A stretch of 27,979 nucleotides of DNA from Muribaculaceae bacterium (GTDB taxonomy: Bacteria; Bacteroidota; Bacteroidia; Bacteroidales; Muribaculaceae), in the NCBI GenBank assembly GCA_020026215.1, contig JAHHQT010000017.1:1-27979 (forward strand), in the 5' to 3' direction. A program made the translations under genes and the position numbers. The stretch's first letter is position 1. Every line of letters begins with the position of its first letter. Shown one piece after another: positions 1 through 8,315 of the stretch. Under the pieces are notes generated by a model that was given only the letters and a program-made list of their open reading frames with translations, did not search any database and had not been told where the DNA came from.

Positions 1-865
1 CAAGACAAACAGCAGCGACCACGTTCACGGTTTTGCTCCGGCTGATGAGACTACTATGCAAATCGGTGCTAACGTATGTAGCTTCTTGATTGGTGAATTG
101 AAAGCAGGCAGAATCCCTAAGGAATTTTTGCCAATGCAATCAGGTGTAGGTAACGTAGCCAACGCTGTGCTTCACGGACTTGGCGAAAGCAAGGATATTC
201 CTCAATTTGAAATGTACACTGAAGTTATCCAAGATGCAGTGCTTGACTTGATGGAATTGGGCAAATGTAAATTCGGAAGTACTTGTTCATTGACTCTTTC
301 TGACGAAACAATGGACAGACTATTCGGCAACATCAACTTCTTCAAGGATAAATTGCTTATCCGTCCGGGTGAAATCTCTAACAACCCTGAAATCATCCGC
401 CGTTTAGGTCTTATCACAATGAATACGGCTCTTGAAGCTGATATCTTCGGTAACGTCAACTCAACTCACGTTGTTGGTACTAAGATGATGAACGGTATCG
501 GTGGTTCTGGTGACTTCACTCGCAACGCCTATATCTCAATCTTCAGCTGCCCATCAACCACTAAGGGAGGTAACATCAGTACTATCGTTCCTATGGTTTC
601 TCACTTGGACCACAGCGAACACTCTGTTTCTGTTCTTATTACTGAACAAGGTGTGGCTGACCTTCGTGGAAAATCTCCAGAACAAAAAGCTAAAGAAATT
701 ATCGACAACTGTGTTCACCCAGACTACAAACAATTGCTTCGAGATTACTTGAAATTGTCAAAAGGCGGCCATACTCCACACAACTTGTGTGCAGCATTCG
801 GCTTCCACAACGAATTTTTGGAATCAGGCGATATGAAGAACACTGATTGGTCTAAGTTCTGCTAA
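1..865 (+). CDS. Acetyl-CoA hydrolase/transferase family protein (probable succinyl-CoA:acetate-type CoA-transferase), 3' part
   Basis: The reading frame is open from base 2 to the TAA at 863-865, so only the C-terminal 287 or so residues are present; the family is usually about 500 residues. A methionine at 56 is internal, because the upstream codons (KTNSSDHVHGFAPADETT) read as the same protein. The family moves CoA between acyl groups and acetate or succinate through a glutamyl-CoA intermediate. The likely catalytic glutamate is in MYTEVIQD (codon 221-223), and a glycine-rich GIGGSGDF motif lies further on, as expected for the CoA site. In fermentative Bacteroidales such an enzyme fits acetate/succinate/propionate metabolism in the cytoplasm. 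Exact substrates cannot be read from the sequence; acetyl-CoA hydrolase and 4-hydroxybutyrate CoA-transferase belong to the same family. Confidence 0.9.
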   Translation, partial: KTNSSDHVHGFAPADETTMQIGANVCSFLIGELKAGRIPKEFLPMQSGVGNVANAVLHGLGESKDIPQFEMYTEVIQDAVLDLMELGKCKFGSTCSLTLSDETMDRLFGNINFFKDKLLIRPGEISNNPEIIRRLGLITMNTALEADIFGNVNSTHVVGTKMMNGIGGSGDFTRNAYISIFSCPSTTKGGNISTIVPMVSHLDHSEHSVSVLITEQGVADLRGKSPEQKAKEIIDNCVHPDYKQLLRDYLKLSKGGHTPHNLCAAFGFHNEFLESGDMKNTDWSKFC

Positions 866-886
866 TCATACAAATGATATACAAAC

Positions 887-919
887 AAAAAGGTGGTTCC
901 GTTTGGAATCACCTTTTTT
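887..919. terminator. Bidirectional hairpin terminator
   Basis: An inverted repeat AAAAGGTGGTTCC / GGAATCACCTTTT with one G-T wobble and a GTTT loop, with A-rich sequence on the left and T-rich on the right. It lies between the converging CoA-transferase and glycosyltransferase genes, so it can serve both strands. Confidence 0.85.
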
Positions 920-945
920 ATCTTAATTATTGCTGAATTTGCCGT

Positions 946-1950
946 TTAGAGGTCACTGTAGTGTTTTTTGCCCTTCAAGTAATACGACAAGATGATATTC
1001 TCCTTAAAGCACGGATAGTCGCCCATAATTGACTTGTCAGGGCGTACAGAAGCGTAACGCTTGTGCTGTTTGCGATAATCGTTGTGCGCTTTCAATACGG
1101 CTTTCGCATTCTTGAAGTCGAATTTGGCAACAAACATAAAGAAAGCCAAAGTATCATACAGACGACGGATAAACAAAAGTCTTGCCCCTTCCTTGTCAGG
1201 CATATTCTTGTAAAGCAAGAACAGATTGTTACGGAAATTCAAATAGGTCTTGCGAGGATTGGAAGCAGGCAAACTACCTCCACCCAAGTGGAAGATTCGG
1301 CTTTCAGGCACAACCACGATGGAATACCCGGCTGTACGAATTCTCCAACACAAGTCAATTTCTTCCATGTGTGCAAAGAAATCCTTATCCAAGCCGCCTA
1401 CTGCCAAATACACATCGGTACGCACAAACAGGCAGGCTCCTGTAGCCCAAAATATTTCTTCAACGCTGTCATATTGCCCATGGTCTTCCTCAACAGTGTC
1501 AAACAGACGGCCACGGCAATAAGGATAGCCATGTTTGTCAATAAATCCGCCCGATGCCCCTGCATATTCAAAGTTCTCCCTATGGTTTACCGACAAGATT
1601 TTCGGTTGGCAAGCCACCACATTCTTGTTTTGGCAAACATATTCGTACATCGGTGTCAACCAATTTTCAGGCGTTTCCACATCAGAATTCAAAAGAACTG
1701 AATATTCATATCCCAATTCCTTGATAGAACGGTTATACCCCTCGGCATAACCGTAGTTCTTGCTGAAAAACAAAGTCTTTACTTCCGGAAATTCTTTTGC
1801 CAATACTTCACGCGAATTGTCGGTACTACCATTGTCCACAACAATTACATCGGCAATTTCCGCATTTGTATTTTCAATAACCGAAGGCAGGAAACGGCGC
1901 ATCAGTTCCGCTCCGTTCCAGTTCAATATTATAACTCCTATCGGTTTCAT
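946..1950 (-). CDS. Glycosyltransferase family 2
   Basis: A 334-residue GT-A fold glycosyltransferase. It starts with the usual beta strand (GVIILNWNG), has the nucleotide-sugar motif VVDNGSTD at residues 37-44, a DxD-like NSD at 88-90, and HMEEIDLCWR at 194-203, which holds the catalytic-base region of the family. No membrane-spanning segment is obvious, so it probably acts on the cytoplasmic face of the inner membrane on a lipid-linked or surface glycan. It resembles rhamnosyltransferase-like members, but donor and acceptor cannot be told. It sits 47 bases downstream of mtaB and is probably co-transcribed with it. It is not next to the other polysaccharide genes of the window (18338-20979). 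Confidence 0.9.
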   Translation of the reverse strand: MKPIGVIILNWNGAELMRRFLPSVIENTNAEIADVIVVDNGSTDNSREVLAKEFPEVKTLFFSKNYGYAEGYNRSIKELGYEYSVLLNSDVETPENWLTPMYEYVCQNKNVVACQPKILSVNHRENFEYAGASGGFIDKHGYPYCRGRLFDTVEEDHGQYDSVEEIFWATGACLFVRTDVYLAVGGLDKDFFAHMEEIDLCWRIRTAGYSIVVVPESRIFHLGGGSLPASNPRKTYLNFRNNLFLLYKNMPDKEGARLLFIRRLYDTLAFFMFVAKFDFKNAKAVLKAHNDYRKQHKRYASVRPDKSIMGDYPCFKENIILSYYLKGKKHYSDL

Positions 1951-1997
1951 CTATAGTTTCAATTTATATTTTCGTTATCGCCCCGAACAATGATGGG

Positions 1998-3317
1998 TTA
2001 AACCAATTCACCCCTTATCAAATCATCCTCGCCCGTAGGTTCAATTAATCTTACTTTAGCCAAACGATTTGCCAAACTATGGTCAGCAGGCACTTCCACA
2101 CGCAAATAGTTATCGGTAAATCCCTTCATCATGCCATATTTGTCCTCGGTATGTTCGAACAACACTTCTCTGACCGTTCCCAAATATTTTTGAGTAAACG
2201 CATTCAACTTGCGGTCAGAAATAGCCATCATTTCGCGAGTACGCAAATGCTTCACGTGTTGGTCAACCACGTATGGAATCTTCAATGCCATGGTGTCAGG
2301 ACGTTCTGAATAGGAGAATACGTGCAGACGGGTAATATCCAAAGAATCCACAAAGTCACGTGAATCCTTAAATACTTCTTCCGTCTCTCCGCGCATACCT
2401 GTAATCAAATCGACACCAATAAAGGCATCGGGCATCAAAGCCTTGATTTTTGCCACCTTGTCGGCAAACAAGGCACGGTTATAGTGACGGCGCATCAGTT
2501 TCAGCATTTCGTCGCTACCCGATTGCAATGGGATATGGAAGTGAGGCATGAACTTTTTGGAGGTTGAAGTGTATTCAATCACATCGTCGGTCAACAAGTC
2601 CGGCTCAAGAGACGAAATACGATAACGTTCGATGCCTTCCACAGCATCCAATGCCTTTACCAAATCCAAGAAAGTCTCTGTACTTCCCTTACCGAAATCA
2701 CCGATATTCACTCCGGTAATTACAATTTCCTTCCCCCCTTCGGCAGCTGCAAGCTCGGCTTGCTTCACCAAATCGGCAACGCTTGCACTTCTACTGCGAC
2801 CACGTGCTTTAGGAATGGCACAGTAACTGCAATAGTAATCACAACCGTCCTGCACCTTTAAGAAATAGCGGGTACGGTCCCCTCGTGAGCACGAAGGAAT
2901 AAATTTACGCATGTCTTTAAGCGGAGTCACTTCGACGATAGGTCGGTGTTCATTGAACCAGTTCTCCACAAAGTCTGCTATATCATGTTTTTGATCGTTT
3001 CCTACTACGATATCCACTCCCGGGATTTGCTTGATTTCATCGCTTTTCAACTGAGCATAACATCCGGTCACCACCATTAGTGCTTTAGGATATTTCGTAA
3101 CCAGTTTACGAATCTCCTGACGGCACTTTTTGTGAGCCAACTCAGTAACAGTACAAGTGTTCACCACACAGATATCGGGAGTTTCTCCGCGTTCAGCCGT
3201 GCGTACACCTTTTGATTGTAGCAAATTCCCAATCGTGGAAGTTTCGGCAAAATTCAATTTGCAACCGAGAGTATGATACTCGGCTGTCATATTTCCAAAT
3301 GTCGTCTTATCAATCAT
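1998..3317 (-). CDS. mtaB: tRNA (N6-L-threonylcarbamoyladenosine(37)-C2)-methylthiotransferase MtaB
   Basis: A 439-residue radical-SAM methylthiotransferase that converts t6A37 to ms2t6A37 in tRNAs reading ANN codons. The N-terminal UPF0004 domain has its cluster cysteines in LGCKLN (C19), VVNTCTV (C55) and TGCYAQ (C86). The radical-SAM CxxxCxxC is C159-C163-C166 in CDYYCSYC. The last 70 or so residues form a TRAM-like RNA-binding domain. The LGCKLN start and the spacing favour MtaB over MiaB or RimO. ATG at 3315-3317 was chosen; ATG at 3288-3290 (residue 10) is an alternative. A good promoter lies just upstream, separating it from the exporter operon further upstream on the same strand. Confidence 0.93.
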   Translation of the reverse strand: MIDKTTFGNMTAEYHTLGCKLNFAETSTIGNLLQSKGVRTAERGETPDICVVNTCTVTELAHKKCRQEIRKLVTKYPKALMVVTGCYAQLKSDEIKQIPGVDIVVGNDQKHDIADFVENWFNEHRPIVEVTPLKDMRKFIPSCSRGDRTRYFLKVQDGCDYYCSYCAIPKARGRSRSASVADLVKQAELAAAEGGKEIVITGVNIGDFGKGSTETFLDLVKALDAVEGIERYRISSLEPDLLTDDVIEYTSTSKKFMPHFHIPLQSGSDEMLKLMRRHYNRALFADKVAKIKALMPDAFIGVDLITGMRGETEEVFKDSRDFVDSLDITRLHVFSYSERPDTMALKIPYVVDQHVKHLRTREMMAISDRKLNAFTQKYLGTVREVLFEHTEDKYGMMKGFTDNYLRVEVPADHSLANRLAKVRLIEPTGEDDLIRGELV

Positions 3318-3338
3318 TTATTATTCTTGTTTGCGCGA

Positions 3339-3370
3339 CAAAGTTACTACTTCATCGTGGCATATCAAAA
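3339..3370 (-). promoter_or_regulatory. Bacteroidota-type promoter for mtaB
   Basis: Read on the - strand, a TTTTG box (3366-3370) is followed after 19 bases by TAACTTTG (3339-3346), matching the -33 TTTG and -7 TAnnTTTG form described for Bacteroides. The mtaB start codon lies 21 bases downstream. This is the best promoter match in the window. Confidence 0.75.
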
Positions 3371-3400
3371 CAAGCCCTATTTTTTTATAAAGAATGACGG

Positions 3401-4549
3401 TTATTTATCGTGTGCACGACGATAACGCATCGTAATATAGGTCGTGGCAAAATAAAGAAGCGTGCAAAGCCACAACATTTTGTATTCAAATCCCACTTCC
3501 GTCAAATCTGCGGCATTGGCATTGATTCTGACAAATGCCTGCATAGCCCAAGTCGATGGGAACAGACCGCCCAAGAACTTATAGAAACTGCTCATTTCAA
3601 ACAACGGCCATGAAATTCCCGACAAGAACAAGAGCAAAATGGAGGTAAATACAATGAACACGAAGGTAGATTCACGTTCTTTGATGAATGTCTGCAAAGT
3701 CAAGCCCAACAGAATAACGCTCAAGGCAAACGGCAAGCTCAACAGAATGATGTCGGAAACTGCACCGATTTGCGGATAGCGGAATATCATCGGAACAAGG
3801 AAGAACAAGTAAACCAACTGTGCCACATACAAGAACACATAAGTCAATATCTTTCCGAAAATCTCGGCAAATATACCTCTTTCCTTATCTTGGAATCTCA
3901 ATCGACGTTCACTTCTTGCACCACCCATCATACCGATAGTCAACAACAAAGTCTGTTGCATGACGAGTACCAGAATACCCGGCAACAAGAAGGTGGCAAA
4001 GCCCTGCTCAGGGTTGCCCAATGGATAGTAGGTACTGTCAATCGTTGGAGGCAGACTTGGACCGTTCGCCCCCACACTGCTGATGGATTCCACCTGAATA
4101 TCACTACCCAAATCGAAAGTTGCCTCAGTCAATGCCGTAAGCAATGCCTTATAGCGAATCAACAGCGACATATCGCAGAACAAAGTGACATCACCGCGTT
4201 CTCCTCGACCGATTTCCTTATCAAAATCACTTTCAATCAATACGATACCGTATGATTCCTTCTCGGCCATACATTCGCGCGCCTCCTCCATGTTGCTGGC
4301 ATAGCCGACCACCTTTGCCGACTCCGAAGCATCAATCTTGCGAGCAAGTGAACGGCTCTTGGTAGAACGGCTGTTATCGACCACCACAACAGGTACATCG
4401 CGCACCAGTTCGGGGTTGTAAATCAAAGCATAGACAATCGGATAGAACAAGGGCACAAAGAACAGGAATATCATCACGCCCTTATCGGCAATCACATTGC
4501 GTGACTCCCTTCTCCAAACTGCATATATATCTTGAAAAAAACTTTTCAT
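3401..4549 (-). CDS. ABC-2 type transporter permease (YhhJ-like), second permease of the operon
   Basis: A 382-residue inner-membrane protein with the ABC-2 permease layout: one N-terminal helix at about residues 24-43, a large periplasmic domain (to about residue 175), then about five closely spaced helices ending near residue 375. The periplasmic part starts with VVVVDNSRSTKSRSLARKI, a pattern shared with the other permease (ALVDMDNTVQTRDIIRLL), so the two look like diverged partners that form a heterodimer. It starts 20 bases after the stop of the other permease. The family exports drugs, lipids or proteins together with a periplasmic adaptor and a TolC channel. Cargo is unknown. No ATPase gene is found in the operon. 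Confidence 0.88.
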   Translation of the reverse strand: MKSFFQDIYAVWRRESRNVIADKGVMIFLFFVPLFYPIVYALIYNPELVRDVPVVVVDNSRSTKSRSLARKIDASESAKVVGYASNMEEARECMAEKESYGIVLIESDFDKEIGRGERGDVTLFCDMSLLIRYKALLTALTEATFDLGSDIQVESISSVGANGPSLPPTIDSTYYPLGNPEQGFATFLLPGILVLVMQQTLLLTIGMMGGARSERRLRFQDKERGIFAEIFGKILTYVFLYVAQLVYLFFLVPMIFRYPQIGAVSDIILLSLPFALSVILLGLTLQTFIKERESTFVFIVFTSILLLFLSGISWPLFEMSSFYKFLGGLFPSTWAMQAFVRINANAADLTEVGFEYKMLWLCTLLYFATTYITMRYRRAHDK

Positions 4550-4569
4550 TCTCTTTTCTTATTTTCTTG

Positions 4570-5733
4570 TTATGGTACATAAACAGGATTCTTGTGTGCC
4601 TTGTAGAGTCGTTTCAACACGAACAACGGCAACAATAAGAACACCAACAATGCCATATAATAGAAACGCGAATAATACATCGGTAGTCCGTTGAATGCCT
4701 GGTCCACGTAAATCAAGAAATAGTATCTTGACGGGATGATATAGGAGAAGATTCCGATACTTCCATACATATATTCCATCGGGAACGAGAACGCTCCGAT
4801 AGAGAACGAAAGCATACCAATCAACGAGCAGATACTCAACGAAAAACGCAAGTTAGGGATCACACCGCTCACCAATATACCCATGGCCTGGTTCGCCAAC
4901 ACGAACAAAATCATCGCCAGCACTATATTGAACACACTGCCATTCAAAGGATAGTTCAGGAAGCTGAACATATAGGCTTGCGAGAACACCCCAACAGCAG
5001 TAAACACGATAGTTTGAGGCAATAGTTTTGCAGTCAGTGCCATTACAATAGAATCACCCGACGATACAAGCCATTCGCGCGATGTGCCACGTTTCTCTTC
5101 CGAGCAGATACTGTAGCAGGTGCAGAGGAAAATCAACAATGCCAATGCACACGGCACAAACGAAGTGGACAAATAAACGGAATAGTGAGTCCACGGGTTA
5201 TTCAGCTCAACGGTTTGGAAATTGACAGGCTGTAACAAGTTTTGCACCTGCTGTTTCGATGCACCGACCTCTATCAAATAAGTCTTGACAGTTGCCGCAC
5301 TGGTCAGTTTCGCCGTCGTTTTCAAGCCTTTGAAAAGCAAAGAGCCCGGAATATAGAACGTATTGTTCGTATAGTATGAAATCTGTATGTCCCTGCCTGC
5401 TGCTACATCCTTGGTAAAACTTGGAGGAATGACGAAGATACCATACACCTTACCCTGTTTCATCAAGTCGAGCGCCTCAGCATAGCTGTTCTTCTTTTCC
5501 ACAATATCCACCTCGGGCGAGGAATCCAACAAACGGATAATATCGCGGGTCTGAACCGTGTTGTCCATGTCCACCAGCGCTGTAGGAATGTGTTGCGGAA
5601 TACCGCTCTTCATCAAAGACGTCAAGAGAAACAAGACGCTCAATGGAATCAGCAGCATACCGAACAAGTACAACTTGCGTGAGCACAGTAGCTTAATTTC
5701 GCGTTTTAAAGTATTTTTGAAACACTTAAACAT
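4570..5733 (-). CDS. ABC-2 type transporter permease, first permease of the operon
   Basis: A 387-residue inner-membrane permease of the ABC-2/YhhJ group: helix 1 at about residues 21-40, a periplasmic domain of about 140 residues, then about five C-terminal helices and a basic tail (KRLYKAHKN). It is distantly similar in layout to the next gene. Its ATG at 5731-5733 follows an AAGGAG 8 bases upstream that overlaps the adaptor gene's stop codon, so the two genes are translationally close. It is expected to form the membrane channel of a tripartite exporter with the HlyD-like adaptor and the TolC-like protein. Substrate is unknown. Confidence 0.88.
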   Translation of the reverse strand: MFKCFKNTLKREIKLLCSRKLYLFGMLLIPLSVLFLLTSLMKSGIPQHIPTALVDMDNTVQTRDIIRLLDSSPEVDIVEKKNSYAEALDLMKQGKVYGIFVIPPSFTKDVAAGRDIQISYYTNNTFYIPGSLLFKGLKTTAKLTSAATVKTYLIEVGASKQQVQNLLQPVNFQTVELNNPWTHYSVYLSTSFVPCALALLIFLCTCYSICSEEKRGTSREWLVSSGDSIVMALTAKLLPQTIVFTAVGVFSQAYMFSFLNYPLNGSVFNIVLAMILFVLANQAMGILVSGVIPNLRFSLSICSLIGMLSFSIGAFSFPMEYMYGSIGIFSYIIPSRYYFLIYVDQAFNGLPMYYSRFYYMALLVFLLLPLFVLKRLYKAHKNPVYVP

Positions 5734-5741
5734 TCTTTCTT

Positions 5742-5747
5742 CTCCTT
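5742..5747 (-). promoter_or_regulatory. Strong Shine-Dalgarno site of the first permease
   Basis: AAGGAG, 8 bases before the ATG at 5731-5733 and adjoining the TAA of the adaptor gene. Such a site is uncommon in Bacteroidota, where most genes lack an evident Shine-Dalgarno sequence; it supports the chosen start. Confidence 0.6.
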
Positions 5748-6767
5748 TTAGTCGATAATGGCACTCATTCCGGCGCGCATATCAGGATCTTGAACTTCAG
5801 GGCGCAAACGAACTTCGAATGTCTTGCTGTCGTATTCGCCTTTTACCTTGGTGGCACGCCAAACGGCATATTCCCCCATATCCTTAATGAAATAAACCTT
5901 GGTCTTCACTTCTTTCATGCCCAAAGCCGGGATTTTAACGGTAATGTCTTGTCCCATTTTCATATTTTCCAACATAGTCTCGCGAACGTTGAAGACAATC
6001 CATTTGCTATTGTCTTTCAAGATGTTCATAATTGGAGTACCGGTAGCGGTCAATTCACCTTCGTGTGGGAAAATGTCTGACACTTCACCATCACAAGGAG
6101 CCAACAGATATTGATCTTTTAAGATGGATTCCACTTCTTGCACAGAACCGCTGGCAGCATCAGCCATAGCACTTGCAGCCATCTTGTCTTCGCGTTGAGC
6201 ACCTTCTTTTGCCATTTCATATTGTGAACGGGCAGCACTTTCCTGTGCCTTGGCAGCATCAAAAGCAGCCTTGGCTTCATCTCGTTTTTGTGCAGCTACC
6301 ACGTTTTGTTTGAACAAGGCTTCCATGCGTTGGTAAGTCTTTTCTCTGATTTCCAAAGCGGCTTTAGCCTGTTGCCACAACTCGTAAGCGGCAGACACCA
6401 CTTGCTTTCTTGCACCCACCTCAGCTTTTTGCTTTTGGGCTTTTGCAGCGTCCTGCATCGCCAATGCTTGAGCCAACTTGGCTTCCACAGTGGCTGAATA
6501 TATCTTGACAAGGGTATCCCCTGCCTGTACTTTCTGACCTTCGGTCACATAGAATTTCTCCACACGTCCCGGCATCAATCCCGAAACACGGACAGAAGTT
6601 GCCTCCACCTGACCTTGCATGATTTCATCATCCTTGTCCATTACGATAAAACCGATAATTGCCAATACAACCATAGCCAATACACACATGGCGATTGACA
6701 TGAATATTGTGCGTTCTTTTTTATTCATAGCCGTTTCGTTAGCGGCATTAGTTTGATGATTTTCCAT
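5748..6767 (-). CDS. HlyD-family periplasmic adaptor (membrane fusion protein)
   Basis: A 339-residue adaptor joining an inner-membrane transporter to an outer-membrane TolC-like channel. One N-terminal anchor helix is at about residues 21-44. The two halves of the lipoyl domain flank a long alpha-hairpin: VRVSGLMPGRVEKFYVTEGQ before it and LAPCDGEVSDIFPHEGEL after it. The hairpin (about residues 95-215) is Ala, Lys, Gln and Glu rich, as in coiled coils. A beta-barrel domain follows. It has no lipobox, so it is membrane-anchored by its helix, as in HlyD/EmrA/YhiI. It lies 33 bases after the TolC-like gene and 14 bases before the first permease. Confidence 0.92.
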   Translation of the reverse strand: MENHQTNAANETAMNKKERTIFMSIAMCVLAMVVLAIIGFIVMDKDDEIMQGQVEATSVRVSGLMPGRVEKFYVTEGQKVQAGDTLVKIYSATVEAKLAQALAMQDAAKAQKQKAEVGARKQVVSAAYELWQQAKAALEIREKTYQRMEALFKQNVVAAQKRDEAKAAFDAAKAQESAARSQYEMAKEGAQREDKMAASAMADAASGSVQEVESILKDQYLLAPCDGEVSDIFPHEGELTATGTPIMNILKDNSKWIVFNVRETMLENMKMGQDITVKIPALGMKEVKTKVYFIKDMGEYAVWRATKVKGEYDSKTFEVRLRPEVQDPDMRAGMSAIID

Positions 6768-6800
6768 ATATATTTCTTATTTTTTCAAATTGATTTCTGA

Positions 6801-8255
6801 TTAGTAAGTCAATGTTCCCAAAGCCTTTGACAAATAAACGTCGCACAAGCGGACCTCAATAGCGGCATCAATATTCTCGCTATTTGCCTTCAGCCATGCG
6901 GTCTGTGCAGCCATCACATTGTCAATTGGCATGATACCTTCTCTATAGCCTAACTGTGCCTGACGGAGATTTTCATCAGCCTTTTCAAGATTGCCCTCGG
7001 TCATGATACGTGTCTTGGCAGCCTCACTGCTCTTGTAGGCAGCTTGATTAACCTGCAATTCTATCTTTTCCTTGGCATCATCCAACTCATAATTCTTGAT
7101 GATAGTCTCACTCTTGGCTGAACGATATTTGTTAATATTGCTACCCCAGTGCCACAATGGAATCTTCAACATTGCACCGACAGAAAACATACCTTTCACA
7201 CTCTTGTCAAAACCGTTGAACACATTCGGGTTGGAAAAGCTGTATGTACCCACTACTGCCAAATTCGGCAACATGGATGCACGCGCTACGTTTTGTTTTT
7301 GTTCATAGATTTTTCCTGCCAGTTCCAGACTGCGCAAATCGTTACGACGGCTATAGATGTCCGCCATATTGTAGGACTGTGCAGGCATCGTATATTGTTG
7401 CAGGTCGAAAGTCTTGTTCTCGTCTTCCAGTTGAAATTCTTCCTGTAGCGGCAAACCGCAGATTTGCGCCAATGCCATGCGAGACAAGGCAAGACCGTTG
7501 TTCACACGGGTCAAGTCGATATTCGCCTCGTTCAATTTCACTTCCACAGTCAACAGGTCTGACTTGGTAGCCACTCCTTCTTGAATCATAATGTTCACAT
7601 TGCGGCGCAAAGTGTCAAGCAACTCGATGTAGCTATCTGCCAATTTCTTCTTTGCACCCAAGGAAACCACCTGCCAATAAGCGACATCTACGTTATAAAT
7701 CATTTCCTTCGCTGTATTGTCGCGCATTTCCACCGCCAGACTTTCGGCATATTTCGCCATCTTGTTCAAGGCAACAATCTTACCGCCCATAAACACAGGT
7801 TGTGTCAAGGTCACAGCCCCGGCAAACACATTGGTCACATCGTAGGTCATCGCCTCTTTCGGGATTAACGCCACTTGTGATGGAATGACTTTTCCGTCGG
7901 GAGTCAGCAACGGTGTGCCGTCGGGTTTCATCATGATGTTGAAATCATACTTTCCGGTAGCAGGATTGAATGTCTTGGTCGGAAGCATCTGATCCTCCGA
8001 CAACAATGAAATTTCCTTTTGATTATAAAGATAGGTTGCCGCGAAATCAAATCCTGGCAAATAGGCTGCAAAAGCCTCCTGTTTTTTAAACTTCGATGCC
8101 TTTACTCGCTCCTCAACGATTCGCATCGCTTTATTATTCTTCAATGCCATATTTCGGCATGAGTCCAATGATAGAGGCTGAGCACTTACTATAACGACAT
8201 TAATTAGAAGTAAACCTAAAGTTATCCCCAACCTTTTCAAAAAGTGTATGTTCAT
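6801..8255 (-). CDS. TolC-family outer-membrane efflux protein
   Basis: A 484-residue outer-membrane channel protein. A signal peptide covers residues 1-25 with cleavage expected after VSA, before QPLSLDSC, which is the usual start of the mature protein in this family. The two repeated outer-membrane-efflux halves are visible: long amphipathic helices around residues 170-260 and 380-470, each preceded by beta segments (for example AGAVTLTQPVFMGGKIVA and FSVGAMLKIPLWHWGS). It is the first gene of the tolC-hlyD-permease-permease operon and lies only 60 bases after the nucleobase permease gene on the same strand, so some read-through from that gene is possible. Confidence 0.92.
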   Translation of the reverse strand: MNIHFLKRLGITLGLLLINVVIVSAQPLSLDSCRNMALKNNKAMRIVEERVKASKFKKQEAFAAYLPGFDFAATYLYNQKEISLLSEDQMLPTKTFNPATGKYDFNIMMKPDGTPLLTPDGKVIPSQVALIPKEAMTYDVTNVFAGAVTLTQPVFMGGKIVALNKMAKYAESLAVEMRDNTAKEMIYNVDVAYWQVVSLGAKKKLADSYIELLDTLRRNVNIMIQEGVATKSDLLTVEVKLNEANIDLTRVNNGLALSRMALAQICGLPLQEEFQLEDENKTFDLQQYTMPAQSYNMADIYSRRNDLRSLELAGKIYEQKQNVARASMLPNLAVVGTYSFSNPNVFNGFDKSVKGMFSVGAMLKIPLWHWGSNINKYRSAKSETIIKNYELDDAKEKIELQVNQAAYKSSEAAKTRIMTEGNLEKADENLRQAQLGYREGIMPIDNVMAAQTAWLKANSENIDAAIEVRLCDVYLSKALGTLTY

Positions 8256-8276
8256 AGATGTTCGTTTTCGTTTTTA

Positions 8277-8284
8277 CAAAAGTA
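8277..8284 (-). promoter_or_regulatory. Candidate -7 box for the exporter operon
   Basis: TACTTTTG on the - strand matches TAnnTTTG and lies about 21 bases before the TolC-like start codon. No clear TTTG box is found at the expected distance upstream, so this is a partial match only. Confidence 0.45.
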
Positions 8285-8315
8285 ACAACATCTATGGAAT
8301 TTTGTTCACCCTTAA

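Noticed and set aside
1063..1701. 212-residue + strand open frame opposite the family 2 glycosyltransferase
   Set aside because: Antisense shadow of a well-supported gene with conserved motifs.
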